From the NCBI GenBank assembly GCA_934358955.1, contig CAKRLC010000087.1:1-11210 (forward strand): 11,210 nucleotides of DNA, written 5' to 3'. Origin of the DNA: an uncultured Roseburia sp. Lineage in GTDB: Bacteria > Bacillota > Clostridia > Lachnospirales > Lachnospiraceae. Every line of letters starts with the position of its first letter. The first letter of the stretch is position 1. The notes under the pieces are model-generated. The model ran no database searches and was not told the origin of the DNA. It worked only from the letters and a program-made list of their open reading frames with translations. A program made the position numbers and the translations under genes. This document shows, one piece after another, positions 1 to 6,607 of the stretch.

Positions 1-190
1 CAAGCAGTGCTCACTCGAAGCTCACGCTTCTCGTGCGCGGGCTGGCGCTTTTCTCTCGCGGACTGCCGGTGCATCTCTGATGCCCCGGCGCGCGTTGCGC
101 CTTCAAATAAAAGAAGAGCCGTGCATGTTCTCACGCACCACAAGCAGTGCTCACTCGAAGCTCATGCTTCTCGTGCGCGGGCTGGCGCCC
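1..190. repeat. Two 50-nt direct repeats, 140 bp apart, in the region after rplL
   Basis: Positions 1-50 and 141-190 match at 47 of 50 bases; the differences are at 25/165 and in the last two bases. Each copy carries a small hairpin, GAAGC-TCAC/TCAT-GCTTC (17-30 and 157-170), and one of the differences falls in its loop, so the stem is kept. Between the copies lies another hairpin, GCCGGTGCATC-TCT-GATGCCCCGGC (65-89, one mismatch). The stretch is GC-rich compared with its surroundings. The open frames crossing it run antisense to rplL and rplJ or have no gene-like features, so I call no gene here. It looks like a unit of an intergenic repeat family whose first copy may continue beyond the left edge. 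Confidence 0.8.
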
Positions 191-193
191 TAT

Positions 194-254
194 GACAGGA
201 AGCAGAAAAGCCCGGTCGGAAATAAATTTCCACCGGGCTTTTCTGCTTCCTGTC
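194..254 (-). terminator. Long hairpin terminator after rplL (probably bidirectional)
   Basis: A perfect 23-bp inverted repeat pairs 194-216 with 232-254. The 15-nt loop can itself pair (GGAAA/TTTCC). The inner core is AAAAGCCCGGT/ACCGGGCTTTT, a normal GC stem with flanking A and T runs, so it would work in either direction. The hairpin starts 22 bp after the rplL stop. The further extension of the stem beyond the T run (CAGGAAGCAG and its complement) is unusual for a simple terminator and could also shield the mRNA 3' end from exonucleases. That second role is inference. Confidence 0.8.
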
Positions 255-276
255 ACACTGCTTGTAGCTTTCGCGA

Positions 277-654
277 CTATTTTAAGGTTACTTTTGCACC
301 TTCTGCTTCTAATTTAGCTTTGATGTCATCAGCTGTTGCTTTGTCAGCTGCTTCCTTAACGATCTTCGGAGCACCATCAACTAAGTCTTTTGCTTCTTTT
401 AAGCCTAAGCCAGTTGCTTCACGAACAACTTTGATAACCTTAACCTTGTTCGGGCCAACTTCTGTTAACTCTACGTCGAACTCAGTCTTCTCTTCGCCTG
501 CTGCTGCGCCGTCTCCGCCTGCTGCTGCAACTACTACACCTGCTGCTGCAGATACGCCGAACTCTTCTTCACATGCTTTTACTAAATCATTTAACTCTAA
601 TACAGATAATTCTTTGATTGCTGCAATAAATTCTTCTGTTGTCATCTTTGCCAT
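277..654 (-). CDS. rplL: 50S ribosomal protein L7/L12
   Basis: This is the acidic stalk protein of the large subunit. It forms dimers on L10 and recruits translational GTPases (EF-Tu, EF-G, IF2). At 125 aa it has the usual length. The N-terminal dimerisation helices (about residues 1-32) are followed by an Ala/Gly hinge (about 35-55) and the compact C-terminal domain (about 58-125), where the GTPase-contact region [13 protein letters not shown] is intact (residues 82-94). The ATG start has GGAGG 9 nt upstream. It lies 46 bp after rplJ, under the same L10 leader, and is followed by a strong hairpin. L12 is needed in several copies per ribosome while L10 is needed once, so rplL probably has extra translational strength. 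Confidence 0.98.
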   Translation of the reverse strand: MAKMTTEEFIAAIKELSVLELNDLVKACEEEFGVSAAAGVVVAAAGGDGAAAGEEKTEFDVELTEVGPNKVKVIKVVREATGLGLKEAKDLVDGAPKIVKEAADKATADDIKAKLEAEGAKVTLK

Positions 655-700
655 TTTAATTTCCCTCCATTTTATGGTTTTTCGTTTTAAAATTTCCAGC

Positions 701-1258
701 TTATTCAGCCGGTGTCTCTGCTGCTTCTACCGGAGCAGCCTCCTCTGCAGGAGCTTCTGCTGCTGCTTCACCTGCGCCGCCTTTTTCTGCGATCTGGTTA
801 AGCACACGAGCAAAGTTGGTAATCGGAGACTGAATGCTTCCAAGGAATTTGGAGAGCAGTTCTTCTCTTGACGGTACAGCTGCGATTGCCTTCATGCCAT
901 TTTCGTCATAGAAAGTTCCCTCTACAACACCTGCTTTGATTTCAAGTGCCGGAGCTGTCTTTGCGAATTTTGCCAGGATTCTTGCCGGAGCTGTTGCATC
1001 TGTTGTAGAGATTGCAAAAGCATTCGGTCCTTCCAGGCAGTCTGAAAGGCTTTCAAATTCTGTACCTTTGATTGCGAAGTTTACCAGAGTGTTTTTGTAT
1101 ACTTTGTAAACAACACCTGCTTCTCTTAACTGCTTACGTAACTCAGTATCTTCCGCAACGGTAAGTCCAAGGTAATTTACAACTACTACGGACTGTGCGT
1201 CTTTGATGTTTTCAGAAATTTCCTGCACGATTGGTTGTTTAAGTTCTACTTTTGCCAC
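701..1258 (-). CDS. rplJ: 50S ribosomal protein L10
   Basis: L10 anchors the L7/L12 stalk dimers to 23S rRNA and, as the L10(L12)4 complex, represses its own operon through the leader upstream. The start [14 protein letters not shown], the [17 protein letters not shown] segment and the C-terminal L12-binding helix (about residues 138-160) are typical. The protein is 185 aa, somewhat longer than the roughly 165-175 aa common in Firmicutes, because of an Ala/Glu/Pro-rich acidic tail (about residues 161-185) after the L12-binding helix. The start codon is GTG, chosen because it begins the conserved MAKVE sequence and has a full AGGAGGTG Shine-Dalgarno 8 nt upstream. It is transcribed with rplL. 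Confidence 0.97.
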   Translation of the reverse strand: MAKVELKQPIVQEISENIKDAQSVVVVNYLGLTVAEDTELRKQLREAGVVYKVYKNTLVNFAIKGTEFESLSDCLEGPNAFAISTTDATAPARILAKFAKTAPALEIKAGVVEGTFYDENGMKAIAAVPSREELLSKFLGSIQSPITNFARVLNQIAEKGGAGEAAAEAPAEEAAPVEAAETPAE

Positions 1259-1339
1259 GAATCGTACACCTCCTTCTTTTATTTTTTATTGCACTTCGAG
1301 GAAGTCTGGCGAAGCGAAATAGTTCCCCATCGCCACGAT

Positions 1340-1372
1340 AAAAAAATCCTCTCTGTGGAAGACAGAGAGGAT
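1340..1372 (-). terminator. Attenuator hairpin in the rplJL leader
   Basis: A perfect 11-bp stem pairs 1362-1372 with 1346-1356 around a 5-nt loop (1357-1361). In the minus-strand RNA it is followed by seven U (1346-1340). It lies about 90 nt before the rplJ start and about 90 nt into the leader, where an intrinsic terminator would act as an attenuator. Its 5' arm and loop overlap the partner of the antiterminator described under the leader. Confidence 0.9.
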
Positions 1373-1459
1373 GAATCATTCATATAGATAATAATCTACA
1401 TTTCCTCGGCAGGCACTTACGTTTACGCCTTACGGCACCTACTGTCTTCGGCAACATAC
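1373..1459 (-). promoter_or_regulatory. L10 leader (L10(L12)4 binding and antiterminator region)
   Basis: The minus-strand RNA from about 1451 to 1404 begins GCCGAAGACAGUAGGUGCC and ends GUGCCUGCCGAGG, which I recognise as the Firmicutes L10 leader. GAAGACAG at 1449-1442 is exactly complementary to CUGUCUUC at 1365-1358 inside the attenuator, and AGG at 1440-1438 can add CCU at 1370-1368. The two alternative folds are therefore visible: leader paired with terminator arm (readthrough), or leader folded and bound by L10 with the terminator free (stop). This agrees with the autogenous attenuation known for Bacillus subtilis rplJL. No function was tested here. Confidence 0.9.
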
Positions 1460-1465
1460 TTTGCT

Positions 1466-1494
1466 ATTATAGCATTAAATTTTATTGATGTCAA
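1466..1494 (-). promoter_or_regulatory. Consensus sigma-A promoter for rplJL
   Basis: TTGACA (1494-1489), a 17-bp spacer and TATAAT (1471-1466) match the housekeeping consensus in all 12 bases. It begins 7 bp after the rplA stop, and transcription would start near 1459, right at the L10 leader. rplJL is therefore an independent transcription unit in addition to any readthrough from rplA. Confidence 0.92.
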
Positions 1495-1501
1495 CCAGCA
1501 A

Positions 1502-2194
1502 TTAAGCCAACTTTGTCACATTGACCTTTACACCAGGTCCCATGGTCGGAGCGATAGATACGCTTCTTAAATACTGACCTTTTAATGTGGAAGGTTTTGC
1601 CTTGTTGATTGCACTGATCAGAGTCTGGAAGTTGTCTGTTAACTGTTCTTCAGTAAAGGATGCTTTTCCAATTGGCACATGGATAATATTTGCTTTGTCC
1701 AATCTGTACTCAATCTTACCAGCTTTGATGTCGTTAATTGCTTTTGTAACATCCATGGTAACTGTTCCGGCTTTCGGGTTCGGCATTAATCCCTTCGGTC
1801 CAAGGACACGTCCGAGACGTCCAACAACACCCATCATATCAGGAGTAGCAACAACTACGTCGAAATCTAACCATCCTTCATTCTGGATCTTCGGGATCAG
1901 TTCTTCGCCGCCAACGTAATCTGCGCCTGCTGCCTGAGCCTCATCAACTTTGGTTCCCTTTGCAAAAACCAAAACTTTAACTGTCTTACCTGTTCCATGT
2001 GGTAAAACAACAGCTCCACGAATCTGCTGCTCTGCATGACGTCCATCACAACCGGTTCTGATATGAACTTCGATTGTCTCGTCAAATTTAGCTACTGCTG
2101 CCTTCTTTGCAAGGCTGATAGCTTCTTCGGTATCATATAAAGTTGCACGGTCAATTGCCTTTGCAGCTTCAAGATATTTTTTTCCTCTTTTCAT
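1502..2194 (-). CDS. rplA: 50S ribosomal protein L1
   Basis: L1 forms the mobile L1 stalk near the E site and binds 23S rRNA; in many bacteria it also represses its own L11-L1 operon. The 230-aa length is standard. The start [15 protein letters not shown], the central motif [20 protein letters not shown] (about residues 124-143) and the C-terminal segment [15 protein letters not shown] are all conserved. The ATG start has GGAGG 9 nt upstream. It follows rplK by 105 bp. The stop codon is only 7 bp from the -35 box of the rplJL promoter, so there is no room for a separate terminator between them. Confidence 0.98.
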   Translation of the reverse strand: MKRGKKYLEAAKAIDRATLYDTEEAISLAKKAAVAKFDETIEVHIRTGCDGRHAEQQIRGAVVLPHGTGKTVKVLVFAKGTKVDEAQAAGADYVGGEELIPKIQNEGWLDFDVVVATPDMMGVVGRLGRVLGPKGLMPNPKAGTVTMDVTKAINDIKAGKIEYRLDKANIIHVPIGKASFTEEQLTDNFQTLISAINKAKPSTLKGQYLRSVSIAPTMGPGVKVNVTKLA

Positions 2195-2209
2195 TTACAA
2201 TTACCTCCT

Positions 2210-2238
2210 GTGGTAGTATCGGGAGAGGTCCCTCCCAC
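2210..2238 (-). promoter_or_regulatory. Structured element in the rplK-rplA intergenic region (possible L1 operator)
   Basis: In the minus-strand RNA this stretch begins GUGGGAGGGACCUCUCCC and ends GAUACUACCAC, directly before the rplA Shine-Dalgarno. It can form GUGG/CCAC closing a hairpin with an unpaired GAUACUA side, or the alternative GGGAG/CUCCC stem. Helices around an asymmetric loop resemble known L1-binding RNA, so an autoregulatory site is plausible. The fold is seen; the ligand is a guess. Confidence 0.4.
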
Positions 2239-2299
2239 TGTTTTTCGATTGCTTTTTCGTCCAATAATCAAGGAAGTTCTTTTTCCAAGCGCTTCCGTT

Positions 2300-2725
2300 T
2301 TACTGTTCTACTTCTACGCCCATACTTCTTGCAGTTCCTGCGATCATGCTCATAGCTGCTTCTAAGGATGCTGCATTTAAGTCCGGCATTTTTGTCTCAG
2401 CGATTTCTTTTAATTTGTCTTTGGAAAGCGTTGCAACTTTTGTCTTGTTCGGAGTTGCAGATGCAGTCTTAAGATTGCATGCTTTCTTGATCAGAACTGC
2501 TGCAGGCGGAGTCTTTGTGATGAAGCTGAAGCTTCTGTCTGCATATACAGTAATGACTACAGGTACGACTGTGTCGCCCATGTCTGCTGTCTTGGCGTTG
2601 AACTGCTTCGTGAATTCAACGATGTTTACACCATGCTGTCCTAAAGCCGGTCCAACAGGTGGTGCTGGTGTAGCTTTTCCGGCAGCGATCTGTAATTTGA
2701 TATATCCTTCTACTTTCTTTGCCAT
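2300..2725 (-). CDS. rplK: 50S ribosomal protein L11
   Basis: L11 binds the GTPase-associated centre of 23S rRNA and contacts EF-G; in Gram-positive bacteria it is also needed for full RelA-type stringent signalling. The 141-aa length matches the family. The N-terminal domain holds [20 protein letters not shown] (about residues 16-35) with the proline-rich hinge, and the RNA-binding C-terminal domain ends [12 protein letters not shown]. The ATG start has GGAGG 9 nt upstream. It follows nusG by 25 bp, so the two are almost certainly cotranscribed. Confidence 0.98.
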   Translation of the reverse strand: MAKKVEGYIKLQIAAGKATPAPPVGPALGQHGVNIVEFTKQFNAKTADMGDTVVPVVITVYADRSFSFITKTPPAAVLIKKACNLKTASATPNKTKVATLSKDKLKEIAETKMPDLNAASLEAAMSMIAGTARSMGVEVEQ

Positions 2726-2750
2726 TTGAGGTTGCCTCCTTTTAAACTGT

Positions 2751-3266
2751 TTACATCTTCTTTACTTCTGCGAAACTTATTTCTACCGGTGTTTCGCGAC
2801 CGAATAAGTCAACGTTAATGGTAACGATCTGTTTTCCATGATTGATCGTCTGAATCGCACCAACCGTGTCCTTCCACACACCGCCGGTAACAACGACCAT
2901 GTCACCTTCTTCAAAATCGACTACCACATTGTCTGATTTGATTCCCAGCGTATTCATCTCAGCATCGGTAAGCGGTACCGGCTTGGATCCCGGACCAACA
3001 AATCCGGTCACACCTCTGGTATTTCTGACCACATACCATGTGTCGTCATTCATAACCATATTGATCAGTACGTAGCCCGGAAACATTTTCTTCTGAACCT
3101 GCTTTTTCGCACCATTCTTCAGTTCAACAACGTCCTGCATTGGAACACGGACCTCTAAGATCTGATCCTCCAGATGTCTGTTTTCAATTGTCTTGTCAAT
3201 GTTCGCTTTTACCTTATTCTCATATCCGGAATAAGTATGCGCCACATACCAATGTGCCTCTGCCAT
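2751..3266 (-). CDS. nusG: Transcription termination/antitermination factor NusG
   Basis: NusG binds RNA polymerase through its N-terminal NGN domain and affects pausing, termination and transcription-translation coupling through its KOW domain. The 171-aa protein starts [29 protein letters not shown] (61-70) and [17 protein letters not shown] (77-93) mark the NGN domain, and [16 protein letters not shown] (121-136) begins the KOW domain. The ATG has a GGAGG about 12 nt upstream and a second AGAGG 6 nt upstream, so the exact Shine-Dalgarno is ambiguous. It follows secE by 16 bp, the usual arrangement in bacteria. Confidence 0.98.
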   Translation of the reverse strand: MAEAHWYVAHTYSGYENKVKANIDKTIENRHLEDQILEVRVPMQDVVELKNGAKKQVQKKMFPGYVLINMVMNDDTWYVVRNTRGVTGFVGPGSKPVPLTDAEMNTLGIKSDNVVVDFEEGDMVVVTGGVWKDTVGAIQTINHGKQIVTINVDLFGRETPVEISFAEVKKM

Positions 3267-3282
3267 AAATAACCTCTGCCTC

Positions 3283-3492
3283 CTATAATTTCACCAGGAT
3301 ATCAACGCCATGCTGAATGAAGAAATCCAGCACCGCAATGATCAAACCTACAACTACTGACACAATAACGACTGCTGTCGTCTGTTTGGCAAGTGATTCT
3401 TTTGCAGGCCAAATAATTTTTCCAAATTCAGCCTTGAGGCCGGCAAACCAGTTTTCCTTTGGAGCTTTGCTTGTTTTCTCGGTTTCTCCCAT
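3283..3492 (-). CDS. secE: Preprotein translocase subunit SecE
   Basis: SecE is the small essential clamp of the SecYEG membrane channel. At 69 aa it is the short Gram-positive form with one transmembrane helix. An N-terminal charged stretch is followed by the amphipathic segment FAGLKAEFGKIIWPAKESL (about 17-35), which contains the conserved W-P pair, then a hydrophobic helix (about 38-60). The ATG start has AAGGA about 9 nt upstream. It sits between rpmG and nusG, the standard position. Confidence 0.96.
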   Translation of the reverse strand: MGETEKTSKAPKENWFAGLKAEFGKIIWPAKESLAKQTTAVVIVSVVVGLIIAVLDFFIQHGVDILVKL

Positions 3493-3521
3493 AATCTCAC
3501 TTCCTTACTGCTCAATCTGAA

Positions 3522-3671
3522 TTATTTGGTTTCCTTGTGTAAAGTATGAGTTCTGCAGAATCTGCAATACTTTTTGGTCTCCATTCTGTCCGGATGAGCT
3601 TTTTTGTCTTTGGTCATGTTATAGTTACGCTGCTTACACTCTGTGCATGCTAATGTAATCTTTGTTCGCAC
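3522..3671 (-). CDS. rpmG: 50S ribosomal protein L33
   Basis: This 49-aa gene starts with GTG at 3671 and has GGAGG 8 nt upstream. The product begins [19 protein letters not shown], then [19 protein letters not shown], and ends HKETK. Two Cys-X2-Cys pairs (CTEC and CRFC) give the zinc-binding C+ form of L33, a small protein of the large subunit near the E site. Firmicutes often carry a second, cysteine-free copy that replaces it when zinc is scarce; none is in this window. It is the first gene of the rpmG-secE-nusG-rplK-rplA unit, with 29 bp to secE. Confidence 0.96.
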   Translation of the reverse strand: MRTKITLACTECKQRNYNMTKDKKAHPDRMETKKYCRFCRTHTLHKETK

Positions 3672-3751
3672 AACTTCCACCTCCGTTTAATTTCTTTTGC
3701 TTGCGGTCTAATTTTAAGCATAAAAAAAAGACCTGTTACAATCGCTAGTCT

Positions 3752-3780
3752 AATATATCACAATCTTATATCCGCGTCAA
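3752..3780 (-). promoter_or_regulatory. Sigma-A promoter for rpmG-secE-nusG-rplKA
   Basis: TTGACG (3780-3775), a 17-bp spacer and TATATT (3757-3752) are preceded by an extended -10 TG. Transcription would start near 3745, leaving a leader of about 75 nt before the rpmG GTG. Confidence 0.85.
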
Positions 3781-3881
3781 CACTTTTCTGCCGCCATTTT
3801 TATTAGGTTATGATACCATTATATATAGTAGAAATCAAGTCTGAGTTTTGAAATTTATTTTCATATTTTTAAACTTTCCTC

Positions 3882-3908
3882 TAAATATTTTCCATTTTTT
3901 GCCGAAAT
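3882..3908 (+). promoter_or_regulatory. Sigma-D (flagellar, FliA-type) promoter candidate
   Basis: TAAA (3882-3885), a 15-bp spacer and GCCGAAAT (3901-3908) match the Gram-positive sigma-D consensus TAAA-N15-GCCGATAT with one mismatch. It reads toward the FliD-like gene, whose family fits this regulon. It would give a leader of about 160 nt. Confidence 0.75.
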
Positions 3909-3967
3909 AAGTTAATAGCAGCATTTGTATCCGTTGGAAACTATTTCATGGCAGATGCAGCTATTTC

Positions 3968-3996
3968 GTGACAAATACAAAGTTTCGTATTATAAT
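3968..3996 (+). promoter_or_regulatory. Sigma-A promoter candidate for the fliD-like gene
   Basis: GTGACA (3968-3973), a 17-bp spacer and TATAAT (3991-3996) match the housekeeping consensus at 11 of 12 bases. Transcription would start near 4003, about 70 nt before the ATG. With the sigma-D site upstream, the gene may have both basal and flagellar-phase expression. Confidence 0.8.
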
Positions 3997-4074
3997 AAAA
4001 CTATCTGAAAACGGATTTTTGATTTATCCCGGTGCTTTACGGCACTCATTTCAAGGAAGAAAGGAGGGGATAAC

Positions 4075-5373
4075 ATGGCAAGGATTGACTCTGCCTATTC
4101 TTACTATCTTAATACTTACGGCAGTTCGGCTGTCTCACGCTATGACACACACAAGAAAAGCGAACTGCGAAATACCTATAATCGCATTGTAAAGTTAAAT
4201 AAAGAATCTCCCCTGTACAAAATTTCTTCTTCCGGGGATGTCAAAAAATTTGCAATCGATATCAAAGAAAATGCAAGACGCATCCAGAATATTGTTTCTT
4301 CACTCTCCGAGGGTGAGGACGGGCTTCAGAGCAATTTTCAGAAAAAAATTGCCATTTCAAGCGATGAGGATGTTGTCAGTGCAGAATATATCGGAAACGA
4401 AAATGATCCCGAAGAAGCCGACAGCTTTTCTCTTGAAGTAAAGCAGCTTGCAAGCCCACAGATCAACTACGGTAATTATCTGGAAAACAACGCGCTTGAT
4501 ATCAAACCGGGAAGCTACTCATTTGACTTAAATACCGTTTCCAATTCCTATGAATTCCAGTTTAACGTAAATGAAGATGATACAAACCGCAGCGTTTTAA
4601 GCAAGCTGGCAAAACTGATCAACGGCGCAGGTGTCGGACTGAATGCAAAAATCGTCATGGATGACCGTGATATGAGCGCCTTAAAGATTGAATCTGTCCA
4701 GACCGGTCTGGAAGACGGAAGCAAAGCTCTGTTTTCGATCTATCCCGGTACGGAAAACGCTTCCATTCAGGCAATGGATACACTCGGCATCGACAACACT
4801 GTTTCACAGGCATCCAATTCTTCCTTTTTGCTGAATGGAAAGGAGCATACCTCTCTGTCCAATACGTTTACGATCAACAATGCCTTTGAGGTTACCCTGC
4901 ACGGAGTCAGTGAGGAAAACCAGCCGGTAGCCATCGGTTTTAAAACCAATGCGGATGCTATTGCCGATAATGTGGAAAAGCTGGTTGGCTCCTACAACGG
5001 CATCATTGCGACCGCCCATAACTACTCTGCGACGCAGCCGGAAAGCCACAAGCTCTACTATGACATGTCCGGTGTTGCCTATCGCTTTTACAATGAGTTT
5101 GAATCCATGGGACTCGACATTACCGACGACGGCATTATCCATATCGACCGGGATACCCTGACCGATGCAGTCACGGATGATGATCCTTCCATATATTTTT
5201 CTGCATTAAATCGCTTTAAGGATACCTTAAAAGAGAAGGCCTGCCAGGCTTCCTTAAATCCAATGGCTTATGTAAACAAGATTGTGATCGCCTACAAAAA
5301 TCCGGGACACAATTTTAATGCTCCATATGTCACAAGCATTTATTCCGGCATGATGTTAGATCAGTTCTGTTAA
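4075..5373 (+). CDS. FliD-related flagellar cap-like protein (short form)
   Basis: The 432-aa product resembles FliD, the flagellar filament cap / hook-associated protein 2. ISSDEDVVSAEYIG...SFSLEVKQLASPQ (94-129) matches the end of the FliD N-domain, LLNGKEHTSLSNTFTINNAF (252-271) the start of the C-domain with its conserved SNT, and GLDITDDGIIHIDRDTLTDAV (346-366) the later D-domain motif. Unlike classical FliD, residues 1-90 are not the usual serine/leucine D0 region but a charged, tyrosine-rich segment (SRYDTHKKSELRNTYN, 21-36), and the C-terminal coiled coil that anchors FliD in the filament is missing. It ends instead in PYVTSIYSGMMLDQFC. No signal peptide is seen, as expected for flagellar export. 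The ATG has AGGAGG 7 nt upstream. It is monocistronic. It may be a cap paralogue or adaptor; I would not name it fliD. Confidence 0.8.
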   Translation: MARIDSAYSYYLNTYGSSAVSRYDTHKKSELRNTYNRIVKLNKESPLYKISSSGDVKKFAIDIKENARRIQNIVSSLSEGEDGLQSNFQKKIAISSDEDVVSAEYIGNENDPEEADSFSLEVKQLASPQINYGNYLENNALDIKPGSYSFDLNTVSNSYEFQFNVNEDDTNRSVLSKLAKLINGAGVGLNAKIVMDDRDMSALKIESVQTGLEDGSKALFSIYPGTENASIQAMDTLGIDNTVSQASNSSFLLNGKEHTSLSNTFTINNAFEVTLHGVSEENQPVAIGFKTNADAIADNVEKLVGSYNGIIATAHNYSATQPESHKLYYDMSGVAYRFYNEFESMGLDITDDGIIHIDRDTLTDAVTDDDPSIYFSALNRFKDTLKEKACQASLNPMAYVNKIVIAYKNPGHNFNAPYVTSIYSGMMLDQFC

Positions 5374-5435
5374 AAACCGCCATTCAAGCCCCGGCTGTCA
5401 AAACAGCTCCGGCTTTTGAAAGGCGGTTTATTTTT
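5372..5435. terminator. Bidirectional terminator between convergent genes
   Basis: AAACCGCC (5374-5381) pairs with GGCGGTTT (5422-5429). Inside, CAAGCC/GGCTT and GCTGT-CAAA-ACAGC continue the stem with small internal loops. A T run follows on the right (5431-5435) and an A run precedes on the left (5372-5376), so it can end transcripts of both the fliD-like gene and the glycosyltransferase operon. Confidence 0.88.
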
Positions 5436-6607
5436 CACTTCTGCTCGTCAGCAAACGCCACGTCCAGCATCTGCTGCAGCCGAATCCGGTATGAGTGCAT
5501 TTTCTTTACTTTCTCATATCCATGCGCGGCAATCATCTTTCGTTCTTCTTCATGTTCCAGATAATACAGACTTTTCTCTACCAGTTCCTTTTCCCCATCA
5601 AAGCAGACAAAATCGTGGTCTTCCTCAAACATTTCCGGCAATTCCGCCTGGAAATTAGTCATCAGGAATCCTCCCGCTCCCATTATATCCCACATGCGAA
5701 GCGGCAGCCCCGTCGTAATATTCGGAATCGTAAAATTCAGGTTGATCCTGCTCATACGAAACACCTTTGGCATCTGTGTCCAGTAGTCCACCGAGCCACG
5801 ATAATTTACCCGCAACAGTTCTTTGGTATTACTGTTTGTATAGATCGTGACCGGCACCCGCTTGGACAATGCAATCAGCCCTTTTTTGCGCTGCATGGCA
5901 GCAATTTTAAAGCCAAGCACCGTAGTTGAAAAGATAAGACCGATATCCGAAAAAGAATCCTCTGATTTTTCAAGTTTAAAATACTGCTGAATCTGTTCCA
6001 AAATATCCGGCGTCAGCATTTCTTCTATAATATTTCCGCCGCTCACACTCATCTGTGCCTGCATCACCGCCTCAAGATAACCCTTCAAATAATCCGGCAG
6101 AACAATTTTTAACTTATCGTAAGTGTTACGCTCATAAAGGCTTCCCACAAACGCCACCTCATTGCGGTAGGCTTCCAGATCATCTGCGCCTTCTATCACC
6201 GCATCGAGTCTGTTCGTATCGACTGCGAGTGGCAGATAATACATATGCCGCACACCCATCCCCTGAAATTCCAGACAGTTGGTCTTATCAAAATTGAAAA
6301 TATAATTGCAGGCATTGAAAACCGACCGGTGGTACATACTGATAAGTGGATTATCGCAAGACCAGGAAAGATATTTTACTCCGCATTTTTCGCAAACAAC
6401 GGAAACCACAGCAAAATAATTTACCGTAAAAACAAAGTCGTACTTTTTGCTTTTTAAAATATTTGTGAGCCTCTGTTCAAACGCTTCATCCCTGTCATAG
6501 CTCTCCAGTTTCTGCTCAATGACATCTACCATATGCCCCATTGCAAGAAAAGTTTCTTTGATATCCCGGTAATTGTAAGCTTTCCATTTATAAATCAAAA
6601 TCTGCAT
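5435..6607 (-). CDS. CgeB-type GT-B glycosyltransferase (DUF3880-like N-domain)
   Basis: The 390-aa product is a predicted cytoplasmic glycosyltransferase with no membrane segment. The N-terminal half (1-135) starts MQILIYKWKAYNYRDIKETF and includes SWSCDNPLISMYH (81-93), a pattern of the DUF3880 domain. The C-terminal half has VAFVGSLYERNTYD (151-164) and the nucleotide-sugar-binding type segment NFTIPNITTGLPLRMWDIMGAGG (291-313), as in the Glyco_trans_1_2 domain shared with Bacillus CgeB. I start at 6607 because this ATG begins the conserved fold and has GGAGG 6 nt upstream; a frame extension to 6709 would lie inside the previous gene and adds only Arg-rich sequence. It overlaps the upstream gene by 20 nt, so the two are translationally coupled. 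It is the last gene of the operon. Donor sugar and acceptor are unknown. Confidence 0.85.
   Translation of the reverse strand: MQILIYKWKAYNYRDIKETFLAMGHMVDVIEQKLESYDRDEAFEQRLTNILKSKKYDFVFTVNYFAVVSVVCEKCGVKYLSWSCDNPLISMYHRSVFNACNYIFNFDKTNCLEFQGMGVRHMYYLPLAVDTNRLDAVIEGADDLEAYRNEVAFVGSLYERNTYDKLKIVLPDYLKGYLEAVMQAQMSVSGGNIIEEMLTPDILEQIQQYFKLEKSEDSFSDIGLIFSTTVLGFKIAAMQRKKGLIALSKRVPVTIYTNSNTKELLRVNYRGSVDYWTQMPKVFRMSRINLNFTIPNITTGLPLRMWDIMGAGGFLMTNFQAELPEMFEEDHDFVCFDGEKELVEKSLYYLEHEEERKMIAAHGYEKVKKMHSYRIRLQQMLDVAFADEQK

Larger units (their letters stand above)
3672..4074. other. Divergent intergenic region between rpmG and the fliD-like gene
   Basis: These 403 bp hold the rpmG promoter reading left, and a sigma-D-like and a sigma-A promoter reading right, each listed separately. 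On the plus strand, 3941-3960 and 3961-3980 form an imperfect 20-bp direct repeat (15 of 20 identical) ending inside the sigma-A spacer. A small stem GTGC-TTTACG-GCAC lies in the leader just before the fliD-like gene. I see no small gene or tRNA. Confidence 0.75.

Noticed and set aside
1..190. CRISPR or attachment-site interpretation of the 50-nt repeat pair
   Set aside because: Only two copies, a 90-bp gap far too long for a spacer, and no cas, integrase or tRNA gene in the window.
80..871. 263-codon plus-strand open frame
   Set aside because: It runs antisense through rplL and into rplJ and through the rplL terminator; its protein has no recognisable fold and the opposite strand is clearly coding.
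3968..4192. 74-codon plus-strand open frame before the fliD-like gene
   Set aside because: Its start coincides with the sigma-A -35 box and no ribosome binding site fits; the in-frame gene with AGGAGG is the one at 4075.
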